Shown here piece after piece: positions 1-8,315 of a DNA stretch of 64,000 bases; position 1 is the first letter of the stretch, and each line of letters begins with the position of its first letter. Location of the stretch: contig CAWAZL010000010.1 in the NCBI GenBank assembly GCA_963786495.1, positions 62,001 to 126,000 on the forward strand, given 5' to 3'. The DNA comes from JALZKA01 sp963786495. Lineage in GTDB: Bacteria > Actinomycetota > Thermoleophilia > Solirubrobacterales > 70-9. The translations under genes were made by a program, and so were the position numbers. The notes beneath the pieces are model-generated. The model did no database searches. It worked only from the letters and a program-made list of their open reading frames with translations, and was not told where the DNA came from.

Positions 1-175
1 GAAACGAGATCTCGCCCGCGTGGCGCCGAAGGTCATGACGCCGCTCGGTGAAGACGAGCCCTGGGCGCTCGGGCCAGCCGTAGAGCGGGACGAGCACGGC
101 GGCGTCGACGCTGCCGGAGGCGGCCATCTCGGCAGCTTCTTCGAGTGGCAGCAGAGCCTTGGCCAGATCTCGCGA
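1..175 (-). CDS. NUDIX hydrolase, CoA-pyrophosphatase-like (N-terminal fragment)
   Basis: Reading leftward off the window edge, this frame gives an N-terminal region (LAKALLPLEEAAEM) followed by AAVLVPLYGWPE and LVFTERRHDLRRHAGEISF. That last stretch matches the strand before the NUDIX box in CoA-pyrophosphatase-type NUDIX enzymes, where 'LRxHAGxxxFPGG' is typical. The NUDIX box itself is outside the window, so catalytic residues cannot be checked. The only ATG in frame is at 125-127, but the coding signal seems to continue upstream to the in-frame stop at 176-178, which suggests either another frameshift or a non-ATG start. It precedes the SDR gene end by about 30 nt on the same strand. Confidence 0.6.
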
Positions 176-206
176 TCAGACGAGGGGGTGGGACCCGCTG
201 CGGCGC

Positions 207-1008
207 TCAGATGATCACCTGGACGGTGCCACCGTCGACGCCCCAAGCGGCACCGCTCACATACGAGGCTTCATCCGAGCAGAGGAACGCGATAACGGCG
301 CCGACCTCCGCGGGCTCGGCCAGGCGGCCGATCGGCCGCGAGCCACCCGCTGCCTCCAGCGCATCCTCGCGAGAGGGAGCGCCAGAAAGCTCCTTCGGAC
401 TGGTCGAGGAGCCCGCCTGGCTCCATCCACATCTCGGATGCGGTCGGGCCCGGGCAGACGGCGTTGACGAGGACGCCGCTCGATGCATGGGCTTCTGCAA
501 AGACCTTCGAGAGCGAGAGCTCGGCCGCCTTCGCCACCGAGTACTCGGGCATGTGGCCGGACGGGCGCTTGCCTGCCGTCGAGGAGACGTTGACGATCCG
601 GCCCCACCCGCGCTCCGCCATGGCGGGGATCGCCTCGCGCATCAGGCGCATCGGCGCCATCACGTTCAGCTCCCATGCCGCCTGCCAGTCCTCATCGGGC
701 ACGTCAGCGAGCTGCCGCCACTTGGCCTGGCCCGCGTTGTTCACGACCACGTCGAGTTGCCCGAAGCGCTCGGTCGCCTCCGCGACGATGCGCTCGGCGG
801 CTTCCGTGCGTCGGTGACGTCAGTGCGAGTCGTCGCCACCTTGCGCCGGCGCCGAGCGACTCGGCGGCGGGCTCGCCAATCGTCCTCGCCGCGAGCGACC
901 AGCAGGACGGAGGCTCCCGCCTCCATGAGGCGCTTGGAGACGTCCAGCCCGATTCCGCGGCTGGCCCCCGTGACGACGGCAGAGCCTTCCCTCGAGGCCG
1001 AGGTTCAT
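207..1008 (-). CDS. SDR family NAD(P)-dependent oxidoreductase (frameshifted)
   Basis: A classical short-chain dehydrogenase/reductase is recovered only by joining several frames. In order these are: an ATG at 1006-1008, a glycine-rich nucleotide-binding TGASRGIG-like region, EAGASVLLVARGEDD, the NNAG motif, NVSSTAG with the catalytic Ser, YSVAK with the catalytic Tyr and Lys, NAVCPGPTASEM, and a C-terminus RPIGRLAEPAEV...YVSGAAWGVDGGTVQVII. The repaired protein is about 265 residues, normal for the family. At least four reading-frame changes occur between 400 and 1000, while both protein ends and all motifs are preserved, which favours sequencing error over decay. Substrate unknown; FabG-like enzymes and sugar or steroid dehydrogenases all look like this. 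Confidence 0.8.
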
Positions 1009-1047
1009 CCCTCTGGGCCGACCGGGTCCTCGAGACGTTAACGGTGG

Positions 1048-1405
1048 TCAGCCGGCAAGCGCCTTGTGAACGGGGCACTTCCCGCGATCACACGGAGCTT
1101 CGCCATCTGCTCGGCTGACAGCTCGCCGGTGGGCCTGAGCGTGACATCGAAGCGGTGGGGACGGGGCCGTCGTAGGTCGTCTCGACGTCGACTTCGATCG
1201 CTCCGACATCCCAGCCCTTGCGCTCGGCGTACATCTCGACGGTGATCGCGGTGCACGCCGCGAGCGACGCCGCCAAGAGGCGAGTGGGGGAGGGACCCGC
1301 GTCGGCCCCGCCGGCGCTTTCCGGCTCGTCGACGATGATCGTGTGCCCGCCCTCGATCTCGACTTCGTGGGTGTACCCCTCGCGCCTGCGGGCGACTACC
1401 CGCAA
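1048..1405 (-). CDS. OsmC family protein (two frameshifts)
   Basis: OsmC/Ohr-fold proteins are small thiol peroxidases or related stress proteins. Visible elements are a TTG start at 1405, EGGHTIIVDEPESAGGADAGPSPTRLLAASLAACTAITVEMYAERKGW (the helix containing the conserved Cys), VDVETTYDGPVP, then in another frame HRFDVTLRPTGELSAEQ, and in a third the terminal GKCPVHKALAG, whose Cys is the second conserved one of this family. The shifts fall in a C run near 1155 and a G run near 1068; adding one base to each run restores a single protein of about 119 residues. The start lies 3 nt after the adenosyltransferase stop, so the two are probably co-transcribed. Confidence 0.8.
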
Positions 1406-1408
1406 GGC

Positions 1409-1973
1409 TCAGCCGCCCTTGCCGCGCCCGGCGAAAAGCTCGGGGTCGTCCACGTCGGCATAGCGCGCCATGGCGAAGAGCAGGTCGGAGGCGCGGTTGA
1501 GGAAGCGAAGGAGGTCTTCGGAAGCGAGCTCGCCCGCCTCGCTTGAGCGTGACGACCCGCCGCTCGGCGCGGCGGAGGATCGTGCGGGCGACGTCGAGCT
1601 GAGCCGAAAGCGTCGTGCCGCCGGGCAGGACGAACTTCGGCGGCAGGTCCACCTGGTCCATGTACTTGTCGATCAGGGGCTCGAGCTCCGTTGCCATCTC
1701 GGGCGTGATGCGGCTGACTCCGTCCTCCAGGCGCTCGGATGCCTCGGGAGCGGTTGCCAGCTCGGCGCCCGCGACGAAGAGCTCGTCCTGGATGCGCAGG
1801 ATGTCGGCGGCGAGATCGGCGTCGTCGCCCGTCAGCGACCGGGCGAATCCAAGCGCCGCGTTCGCCTCGTCGAGCGTGCCGTAGGCGTCGGTGCGCCCGT
1901 CGTCCTTCGCGACCCGCCCTCCGTACCAGAGCGAGGTGGTGCCGTCGTCGCCCTTGCGCGTGTAGATCCGCAT
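1409..1973 (-). CDS. PduO-type ATP:cob(I)alamin adenosyltransferase (one frameshift)
   Basis: Converts cob(I)alamin to adenosylcobalamin. The N-terminus MRIYTRKGDDGTTSLWYGGR is the ATP-binding signature of the PduO/MMAB family, followed by DAYGTLDEANAALGFAR, LPGGTTLSAQLDVARTILRRAER (the conserved Arg-rich helix) and, after a shift near 1545, ELASEDLLRFLNRASDLLFAMARYAD ending GRGKGG. The repaired length of about 188 residues is normal. A lost CG dinucleotide explains the frame change. The palindromic repeat begins directly at the start codon side. The OsmC gene follows downstream; no cobalamin riboswitch is seen upstream. Confidence 0.88.
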
Positions 1974-2034
1974 GAGGGGTCAGACCCCTCGCGGGTTTTT
2001 CGTGGATTTCCAGTGCGACATCGGGGTCAGACCC
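1974..2034. repeat. Two copies of the GGGGTCAGACCCC palindrome
   Basis: GAGGGGTCAGACCCCTC occupies 1974-1990 as a perfect 8-bp inverted repeat around a single A. A shorter copy, GGGGTCAGACCC, is at 2023-2034. Both sit between the adenosyltransferase start and the DUF1015 stop. The same core recurs at about 34.1 kb and 54.8 kb, always between genes. Confidence 0.8.
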
Positions 2035-2037
2035 AAC

Positions 2038-3292
2038 CTACTCCAGCGGGTTGAAGACGAGCCCGGTCAGAAGCTTGGGGTAGAAGTAGGTCGACTTGGG
2101 GGGCATGGTCTCGCCTGCGGCGGCGACCTCGCGGACCTGATCGACCGGCGTGGGGCGCATGAGAAAGACGGCGTCGGCGCCTTCTCCGAGGCGGCCGATG
2201 GCCTCGTCAGCGGATGCCGTGTAAGCCATGCCCTTCTTCGCCTCGACGTCCTGCGGGGTCATGCCCAGCGCGCCGCGGAGGATGAGCGTCTCGAGGATCG
2301 CGGCGTCCAGGCGCCGGTAGTCCTCCGAGTAGTCCGCGAGCTCCTGCGTCAACGGCGGCCGAGTCTTTGAGGTGCAGTCGAAAACCGCGCTTGAAGTGGG
2401 CGTCCGCGTAGCCGAAAACGCCGATTCCCTCCTCGCCCGCCGGGTCGAGCTCCTCGAGCGCCACTTCCTCGATCTCGAAGTGCTCCTTGAGCGCTGTCGC
2501 CAAGGCCTCCTGCTTCGCGGGGTCGCCGAGGTCGGTGAGAAGGCGGTGGTAGCCGAAGACGGTGAGGCCCGGATCCTCGAGCGAGACCAGCGCCATGAGC
2601 GTGTAGCGGTGCTCGCCGTCGCCGCCGACCTGGTCGGCGTAGGTGCGGGCGGTCTCGTAGCGGTGGTGGCCGTCGGCGATCAGGAGCTCGGAGTCGAGCG
2701 AGCTCGGCCTGGACAGCCTCGATCACCGCGGGGTCGGCGATGCGCCAGAGGCGGTTGACGGTGCCGTCGGCGTCGGTGGCCTCGCCCCAGGGAGCGCCCT
2801 CGGCGGCGGCTGCGAGGTGGGGCCAGGCGTTGCCCTCGTGGAGCGAGAAGATGGGGGAGAGGTTGTGGCGGGTCGCCTGGGTCAGGCGCAGACGATCCTC
2901 CTTGGGGCCGGGCTGCGTGCGCTCGTGCGGGCGGACGAGTCCGGGGCCGTAGTCGGTGACCCGAACGCGGCAGAGGAAGCCCCGGCGGGTGTGCCGCGAG
3001 CCGTCGGGCCCCTCGTACTCCTGCTCCAGCGCCCAGAGCGTCTCCTCGCGATCGGCGGCGAGGACGCCTTGGAGGGTCCAGGTCTCGAGTGTCTCGGCGG
3101 CGTGTTGTAGGGGTCGCCGCCACCTGGCGAGACGGGCAGGTCGAGCTCGACGACGTTGAACGGCGAGCGCTCGAGGAGTGCGGCGCGCATGGGCGCGTCG
3201 ATCACGTCGTAGGGGGGCGCGACGACATCCCCAAGTGACGAGACGGAGTCGAGCGAATAATGGAGTGCCTTCAGCGGGCGGACTTCTGCCAT
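2038..3292 (-). CDS. DUF1015 family protein (several frameshifts)
   Basis: The start MAEVRPLKALHYSLDSV...VVAPPYDVIDAPMRAALLERSPFNVVELDLP is the N-terminal signature of DUF1015 proteins, about 400-residue conserved bacterial and archaeal proteins of uncertain biochemical role. Later segments in other frames continue the family order: HAAETLETWTLQGVL, SLHEGNAWPHLAAAAEGAPWGEATDADGTVNRLWRIAD, MALVSLEDPGLTVFGYHRLL, and the C-terminus GMTPQDVEAKKGMAYTAS...MPPKSTYFYPKLLTGLVFNPLE. At least three shifts, near 3110, 2705 and 2350, separate them. The gene starts 15 nt after the PhoD-like stop on the same strand, so they probably form one operon. Confidence 0.8.
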
Positions 3293-3307
3293 CGGCGCAG
3301 CAGGCTA

Positions 3308-4956
3308 TTAGGCCAAGCGCCGCACGAAGGTGGTCTCGAGCGACTCTTCTTCGGTCTCGCCTGGCTTCGTCTTCTCGAGCTTGAGCTGGTCTTGCGGCCG
3401 TCGAAGTGGATGGTCCGACCTGGTTGTCGAAGAAGGGGCCTTCGGCGAAGCGCCAGCGCAGGTCGGGGTCGGGGACGCCTGCGGACTTCGCGATGGCCCG
3501 CATGACCGCCTGCGGCCGGCTTCGTCGTGGCAAGGCGGATGACTCGTCGCTCTTTGGAGTCGAGCGGGTTGCGGAACGGCGAGCAGACCGCCTGGTAGAC
3601 GGCGCTCTTGACGTTGGCGGAACGCGGGAAGGCGACCTCGGCCAGGTAGGCGTGGTGGACGTCGCCCGAGCAGACGACGATCGTCGCGGGCGGCTCGCCC
3701 CACTCGCCCGAGCCTGCGCGGCGGAGGAACTCGGTCATCTTCTCGAATGAGAAGCCGAATGCGGACCAGTGGTCGATGTCGACGGCGCGGCGCATCTTCT
3801 CGCCGAGCTTCGCGGCCGCCGAGCCCCACGCTTTTCCTTCGACGACCTTTTCGTTCCACGCCTCGAGCCAGTGGAAGGTGCGCGTGAGGAGGAAGGGGTC
3901 GGAGGCGCCGATCACGAGGTGGTCGAAGTCGCCCTTGGCCTTGTCCCAGACCCAGTCGCGCTCCTCGTCGTCGAAGATCGAGCGGCGGTCCTCCTCGAGG
4001 ACGCGGCCGCCGCGGTTGTCCATGACGATCACGCGGGTGCGACAGAGGTCGCGGTGGAAGCTCCATTTGATGCCAGTGCGGTCGTGGTGTGCGCGCTTTG
4101 CGTAGTCCATGACGACCTCGGTCGCGTCCTCGCGGTTCTCTCGCACCTCGTTCCAGGTGCGGTCTTCGGAGAGCTCAGACGGGGAGAGGTTCCCCATGTG
4201 CTGGTAGAGCCAGTAGGTGGAGAAGCCGGCGAGGAGTCGCTTCTGCCACCACTCCTTCTGCTCCATCTCCTCGACCCAGGTGCGAGAGATGTTCCAGTCG
4301 TCCGACATGTCGTGGTCGTCGATGACCATGGCCGTCGGGATCGTCGAAAAGAGCCAGCGCACGAGCGGGTCGGTCCAGGACTCGCGGTAGAGGTGCGTGT
4401 ACTCCTCGAAGTCGAGGACCTCCTCGCCGGGTTCCTCCGATGTGTCACGGCGCGATCGGATGAACTCGCGGGTCTTCGGCGACCCCTCGTCCACGTAGAC
4501 CTGGTCGCCAAGGAGTAGCAGCAGGTTGGGCCAGCGGCTCTTCGGGTCGCGCACCAGTTCCTTGGCCAGGACGTGCAGGGCGTCTACCTCGCGGCCGTCG
4601 TCGTGCTCATCTTGGGAGTGGGTGTGCGGCGGCTCGTGCGGAACCGCCATCCGGCAAGAGCCGAAGGAGACGCGGATGTCAGTGTCCTCGGAAAGGGTGC
4701 GGATGCAGGGCGGAGGGAGCTCGGAGCCAGGCGCGGGCCAGGCGACCTCGCCGTCGAGCTTCACCTCGTACGCGTTCTCGGAGCCGGGCTCGAGATCGTG
4801 GATGCACACGAGCGAGTAGTGGTGCCCGTCAACACAGAATGTCGGCTCCGTGAAGCCGAGGACCTCGACCTCGCAGGCCTCGTCGGTCTCGACCCACACG
4901 GTCGCCTCTGTGTCGCCCGCGTACCGGAGCATGGGGCCAATGATCACTTCGGGCAT
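3308..4956 (-). CDS. PhoD-like alkaline phosphatase/phosphodiesterase (C-terminal frameshifts)
   Basis: A metallophosphatase of the PhoD family. Starting MPEVIIGPMLRYAGDTEATVWVE, it has an N-terminal beta-sandwich, then SFGSCRMAV, the metal-binding LLGDQVYVDEG, VIDDHDMSDDWN and the C-terminal ligand cluster VVCSGDVHHAYLAEV. The single frame is intact to about residue 475. The last 75 residues switch frame at least three times near 3530-3420, ending in KLEKTKPGETEEESLETTFVRRLA with a stop at 3308. No obvious signal peptide or Tat motif is present, so a cytoplasmic location is likely, unlike Bacillus PhoD. Natural substrate unknown; phosphodiester or phosphonate esters are possible. Confidence 0.85.
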
Positions 4957-4998
4957 GAGGAGGGACTACCCGGTTTCGCGGACGTACGACGCTCATGC

Positions 4999-5025
4999 TT
5001 GACGATTGAGTGTGGCGGGTAGGCG
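4999..5025 (+). promoter_or_regulatory. Candidate promoter for the DUF6328 gene
   Basis: TTGACG at 4999-5004 and TAGGCG at 5020-5025 with a 15-nt spacer. The -10-like box ends 9 nt before the ATG at 5035, the same gap seen before ctaG, tig and clpP, which predicts a leader of only a few nucleotides. The short spacer makes this tentative. Confidence 0.4.
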
Positions 5026-5034
5026 CTGATCGCG

Positions 5035-5547
5035 ATGGCGGGCGGAGAAGCATCAGCGACAGGAAAGTCGAAAGGTGACGGTGAGGAGTCACACTCCGAG
5101 CGGGTCAACCGCGAACTGATTGAGCTGATCAACGAACTGCGCGTCGCGCTCGTCGGCGTGCAGGTGCTGTTCGCTTTCCTCCTGGCGGTCCCGTTCGCGC
5201 AGGGCTTCGCCGACGTCACGAATCTCCAGAAGACGCTCTACTTCGTGGTCCTCTGCTCGACGGCGATCGCATCGGCGCTTCTGGTCGCCCCCTCGGCCTA
5301 TCACCGCATCAACTTCAGGGCCAAGGACAAGGAGCAGATGCTCCGCACCTCGAACGGCCTCATGATCGGGGGCCTCGTCTTCGTCGCCGTTTCGATCATC
5401 GGCTCCGTTGTGCTGATCGCCGACTTCATTTACGGCTCGACCGCAACAACGATCGCCTGCACCGTGGGGGGCGTTGCGTTATTCGCGACCCTCTGGTTCG
5501 TCCTTCCGCTCGTCCGGCGCGACCCGGAGCAGACGCCGGACAACTGA
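5035..5547 (+). CDS. DUF6328 family membrane protein
   Basis: A 170-residue protein with an acidic/polar N-terminus (about residues 1-32) followed by NRELIELINELRVALVGVQVLFAFLL, the recognisable DUF6328 core. Four hydrophobic segments follow, near residues 40-60, 69-88, 107-130 and 138-160, interrupted by a polar loop FRAKDKEQMLRTSN. Function is not known. The gene is divergent from the PhoD-like gene, so the 78-nt gap should hold both promoters. The ATG at 5035 was chosen because it keeps the full family N-terminus. Confidence 0.75.
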   Translation: MAGGEASATGKSKGDGEESHSERVNRELIELINELRVALVGVQVLFAFLLAVPFAQGFADVTNLQKTLYFVVLCSTAIASALLVAPSAYHRINFRAKDKEQMLRTSNGLMIGGLVFVAVSIIGSVVLIADFIYGSTATTIACTVGGVALFATLWFVLPLVRRDPEQTPDN

Positions 5548-5585
5548 CCGGCCCGCGGCTTTTCGAACCGCGGACCGTGCTCGAA

Positions 5586-5659
<74 letters not shown>

Positions 5660-5724
5660 TGGCTAGGGCAGTCTAGTTGTGGGTAGCGTTTGCCAAAGAC
5701 TTCGATTTCAAGGAGGCAACAGCA

Positions 5725-6072
5725 ATGGTGGACTTCAAGAAGCTGAGCGCACAAGCGAAGGACCTCGTCGAGAAGCGGGGTGGGACGGACGGTCTCAAGA
5801 AGGACGCGTCCGAGCTCGCCGAGATCGCGAAGGGCAAGGGCACCCTCTCCGACAAGGCGAAGGCAGCTGCTGCCGCGCTTAAGGACTCAGGGGCCAAGGA
5901 CCCCGCGGAGCCCGCCGCTGCGGCTGCGCCGGCCGCCGATTCGAGCCCGAAGCCTGATCCCGCGGCCCCCACGCATGGAGAGAAGGGCGACCTGGATGAA
6001 GTCGAGCGCAAGGCGGAGCGGCGCAAGGAGCGGGCCGAACGCAAGGCCGAGAGCCAAGATCCCGTCCAGTAG
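5725..6072 (+). CDS. Small charged helical protein, MT0933/Rv0909-antitoxin-like
   Basis: A 115-residue protein starting at ATG 5725, placed by the strong AAGGAGG just upstream (5709-5716); the open frame extends further 5' but without support. Residues 1-65 (KKLSAQAKDLVEKRGGTDGLKKDASELAEIAKGKGTLSDKAKAA) are alternating Lys/Ala/Asp amphipathic helix, resembling the small actinobacterial 'antitoxin' family MT0933. An Ala/Pro-rich linker and a highly charged tail (KAERRKERAERKAE) follow. No toxin gene is adjacent, so an antitoxin role is not supported by context; a nucleoid- or stress-associated protein is equally possible. Confidence 0.6.
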   Translation: MVDFKKLSAQAKDLVEKRGGTDGLKKDASELAEIAKGKGTLSDKAKAAAAALKDSGAKDPAEPAAAAAPAADSSPKPDPAAPTHGEKGDLDEVERKAERRKERAERKAESQDPVQ

Positions 6073-6088
6073 GGCTACGCTCGCCGTG

Positions 6089-6162
6089 GCCCCCGTAGCT
6101 CAGCTGGATAGAGCGCCGGCCTTCTAAGCCGGATGTCGCAAGTTCGAGTCTTGCCGGGGGCG
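6089..6162 (+). tRNA. tRNA-Arg (TCT)
   Basis: A 74-nt cloverleaf. The acceptor stem GCCCCCG pairs with CGGGGGC, discriminator G6162. The D arm is GCTCAGCTGGATAGAGC, the anticodon arm CCGGC-CTTCTAA-GCCGG reads TCT, and the T loop is TTCGAGT. CCA is not encoded. A TACGCT box at 6076-6081 lies 7 nt before the 5' end and fits a -10 element. Confidence 0.95.
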
Positions 6163-6174
6163 TTGAACGCCTCC

Positions 6175-6834
6175 GTGATACGCGCCACGGGCTATGCGCT
6201 CGTGATCGGCCCCGCGATCTTCTTCGTGGACAATCTGCTCCATCCGGAGGAGCTCGGCCGCTCGAACGAAGCGGCCCAGCTGGCAGCGATCGCCGAGTCG
6301 CCGGAGCGCTGGCAGGTCGCCCACCTCATCGGCTTCACATCGCTCATCGTGTTCGTCGTGGCGATCCTCGGACTGAGCGCGATCGTCGCACGGACCAACC
6401 GGCGGACCGCGGTGATCGCGGGCGGCGCGGCGCTCATCGGAATCCTCGGCTTCGCGTGGGCGTTCGCGATCGACGGCTTCGCGTGGGGCGTCCTCGGCGA
6501 GGTTTCCGGGCGCCCCGATGTCGACGCCGCGACGATGGAGGCGGCTTTCGGCGAGCTTCAAGAATCGGGCTGGTCGTTCCCGTACTACCTGCTCGGCGTC
6601 GGCTGGATCCTCGGCATTCCATTCCTAGCCCAGGGAGCAATGCGGGCGGGCATGCTCGAGCTCAGGCCGACGGTCCTCTTGAGCCTCGGCGCAGTGGCCG
6701 TAGGCCTCGAGGGCGTCTTCGCCGACAACACCTACTTCATCGTCAGCTCGGCACTCCTCCTGATCGGGGGCATCGACGCCGCCCGAGCGCTGTTCAAGGC
6801 CTCGCACGCGACAACTGAGACCATTAGCCCGTGA
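6175..6834 (+). CDS. Multi-pass membrane protein of unknown function
   Basis: About 219 residues with six or so hydrophobic segments (ATGYALVIGPAIFFVDNLL, LIGFTSLIVFVVAILGLSAIVA, AVIAGGAALIGILGFAWAF, FPYYLLGVGWILGIPFLAQ, TVLLSLGAVAVGLEGVF, FIVSSALLLIGGI). The frame is open back into the tRNA-Arg gene, and the upstream MSQVRVLPG is simply translated tRNA. The real start is GTG 6175 or TTG 6163, at or 12 nt after the tRNA 3' end, so the mRNA may be released by tRNA processing. It overlaps the VOC gene by GTGA. I recognise no family. Confidence 0.65.
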   Translation: MIRATGYALVIGPAIFFVDNLLHPEELGRSNEAAQLAAIAESPERWQVAHLIGFTSLIVFVVAILGLSAIVARTNRRTAVIAGGAALIGILGFAWAFAIDGFAWGVLGEVSGRPDVDAATMEAAFGELQESGWSFPYYLLGVGWILGIPFLAQGAMRAGMLELRPTVLLSLGAVAVGLEGVFADNTYFIVSSALLLIGGIDAARALFKASHATTETISP

Positions 6835-7199
6835 TCGATCACATCAACATCAACGTTCGCGACTTCGACGCCTCCCGCGCCTTCTACGTCGCCGCACTGA
6901 AGCCGCTCGGCGTCGAGGTGATCATGGAGTTCGGCCAGATGGCAGGCATGGGCAACGCCGGCAAGCCGGACCTCTGGATCTCGGAGCGGGGTGAGCCGAG
7001 CGGCCCGTCTCACATCGCGATCGGCGCGCCTGATCGCCCAACCGTCGATGCCTTCTACGAGGCGGCGATCGCTGCCGGCGGGACCGGCAACGGCGCGCCC
7101 GGGCCGCGCCCGCAATACCACGAGAACTACTACGGCGCCTTCGTTCTCGACCCAGACGGGAACAACCTCGAGGCCGTCTGCCACCTCAAGCCCGAATAG
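6831..7199 (+). CDS. VOC family protein (glyoxalase/dioxygenase fold)
   Basis: A 122-residue vicinal-oxygen-chelate protein with two beta-alpha-beta-beta-beta modules: MIDHININVRDFDASRAFYVAALKPLG at the start and GAFVLDPDGNNLEAVCH at the end. The first-module His (IDHI), a His near residue 63 (PSHIAI) and the Glu in NLEAVCH are in the usual metal-ligand positions. GTG start overlapping the upstream stop by 4 nt indicates translational coupling with the membrane protein. Substrate cannot be predicted; the family includes lyases, dioxygenases and antibiotic-binding proteins. Confidence 0.85.
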   Translation: MIDHININVRDFDASRAFYVAALKPLGVEVIMEFGQMAGMGNAGKPDLWISERGEPSGPSHIAIGAPDRPTVDAFYEAAIAAGGTGNGAPGPRPQYHENYYGAFVLDPDGNNLEAVCHLKPE

Positions 7200-7249
7200 C
7201 GCCCAAGCCCTGCGGGGACACCGCAAACCGCGCTAAATTGAGAGGCCTC

Positions 7250-7323
7250 GGTGGGCGTAGCTCAGTTGGTAGAGCTCCTGGTTGTGATCCAGGCGGTCGT
7301 GGGTTCAAGTCCCATCGCTCACC
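7250..7323 (+). tRNA. tRNA-His (GTG)
   Basis: Cloverleaf with acceptor GTGGGCG pairing with CGCTCAC (one G-T pair), anticodon arm CCTGG-TTGTGAT-CCAGG reading GTG, and T loop TTCAAGT. G7250 supplies the extra 5' G(-1) that pairs with the discriminator C7323, as required for HisRS recognition. CCA is not encoded. Confidence 0.95.
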
Positions 7324-7361
7324 CCTCAACGCGAACCGTAGCCTGATGCCAAACTGCGGAC

Positions 7362-8258
7362 ATGGAGTCCGAAGCTCATTTGCCGTTTGACGTAGCGATC
7401 GTCGGGGGCGGCCCAGCAGGGTTGACCGCCGCTCTGATCTTGGGCCGGATGCGCCGGCGGGTGCTGGTGCTGGACGCCGACGACCCGGCGCACGGTGTGA
7501 GCGATGGCGTACACGGGTTCCTGGGCCATGACGGAACGCCCCCTTTCGACCTGCGTCGGACTGCGCAGGAGCAGCTGCGCCCGTATGAGAGCGTCACTTC
7601 GCGAACGGAAACGGTGGACGACATTCGCCGCACGACCTCTGGATTCAGCGTCACGGCCGGCGAGACGACCTGGGACGCCGGGGTTCTGCTGCTGGCCACA
7701 GGGATGAAGTACGAGTTGCCGGAGATTGACGGCATCGCCGAGCTCTGGGGTCGGGGCATCTACCACTGTCCCTATTGCCACGGGTGGGAGGTGCGTGAGA
7801 AACCGCTCGCCGTCTACGGAGCAGGCGCAACACATCTCGCGCTTCTCCTCACCTCGCTCAGCGACGACGTCGTGCTGCTCACCGACGGGACCCCAAGCCT
7901 GTGTGGCGAGGAGGCCGAGGATCTGCGCCAACGAGGGATCACGATCCGCGACGAGCCGGTCGACCACCTTGAGGGCGAGGACGGGAAGCTTGCGCGCGTT
8001 GGCTTCGCCGACGGCTCGAGTTTAGATCGCGCCGCACTCTTCTTCGTGCCGTCGTTTGCTCCGAGCCCCATCCCTGCCCAGCTTGGATGCGACCTCGACG
8101 AGTCAGGTGCGGTTGTGATCGACGAGGAGGGCCGGACCAGCGTTCCCGGTGTCTTTGCGGCCGGCGATGCAACGACCGACAAGAAGGCCGTCGTGCTCGC
8201 GGCTGCGGCCGGCTCGCGAGCGGGCTACGCGATCAACGCGGGCCTCGCGAGCGGATAG
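7362..8258 (+). CDS. NAD(P)/FAD-dependent oxidoreductase, thioredoxin-reductase-like
   Basis: A 298-residue two-dinucleotide-fold flavoprotein. The FAD-binding GGGPAGLTAALILGR is near residues 15-29, LLLATGMKYELP near 109-120, the redox-active pair in HCPYCHGWE (Cys136 and Cys139), an NAD(P)-binding YGAGATHLALLL near 152-163, and the C-terminal FAD motif VFAAGDATTDKK. The CPYC spacing is that of thioredoxin-reductase-like proteins. No thioredoxin gene is adjacent, so the partner is unknown and it may be a stand-alone disulfide oxidoreductase. Monocistronic, between tRNA-His and the convergent channel-like gene. Confidence 0.85.
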   Translation: MESEAHLPFDVAIVGGGPAGLTAALILGRMRRRVLVLDADDPAHGVSDGVHGFLGHDGTPPFDLRRTAQEQLRPYESVTSRTETVDDIRRTTSGFSVTAGETTWDAGVLLLATGMKYELPEIDGIAELWGRGIYHCPYCHGWEVREKPLAVYGAGATHLALLLTSLSDDVVLLTDGTPSLCGEEAEDLRQRGITIRDEPVDHLEGEDGKLARVGFADGSSLDRAALFFVPSFAPSPIPAQLGCDLDESGAVVIDEEGRTSVPGVFAAGDATTDKKAVVLAAAAGSRAGYAINAGLASG

Positions 8259-8315
8259 CGCTTCCGGTGGCCAGTCGAAGCTCGGCCACCGCCCAGGTGC
8301 GTCACGAGTTCCGGC

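Noticed and set aside
1974..2034. Cobalamin riboswitch before the adenosyltransferase gene
   Set aside because: The only structure near the start is the dispersed GGGGTCAGACCCC palindrome; no B12-box-like sequence is present.
5725..6072. Toxin-antitoxin pair
   Set aside because: The protein resembles MT0933-type 'antitoxins' only loosely and no toxin-like gene is adjacent.
6133..6174. N-terminal extension MSQVRVLPG of the membrane protein
   Set aside because: These codons are the T arm and acceptor of tRNA-Arg; such leaders are a common false start next to tRNA genes.
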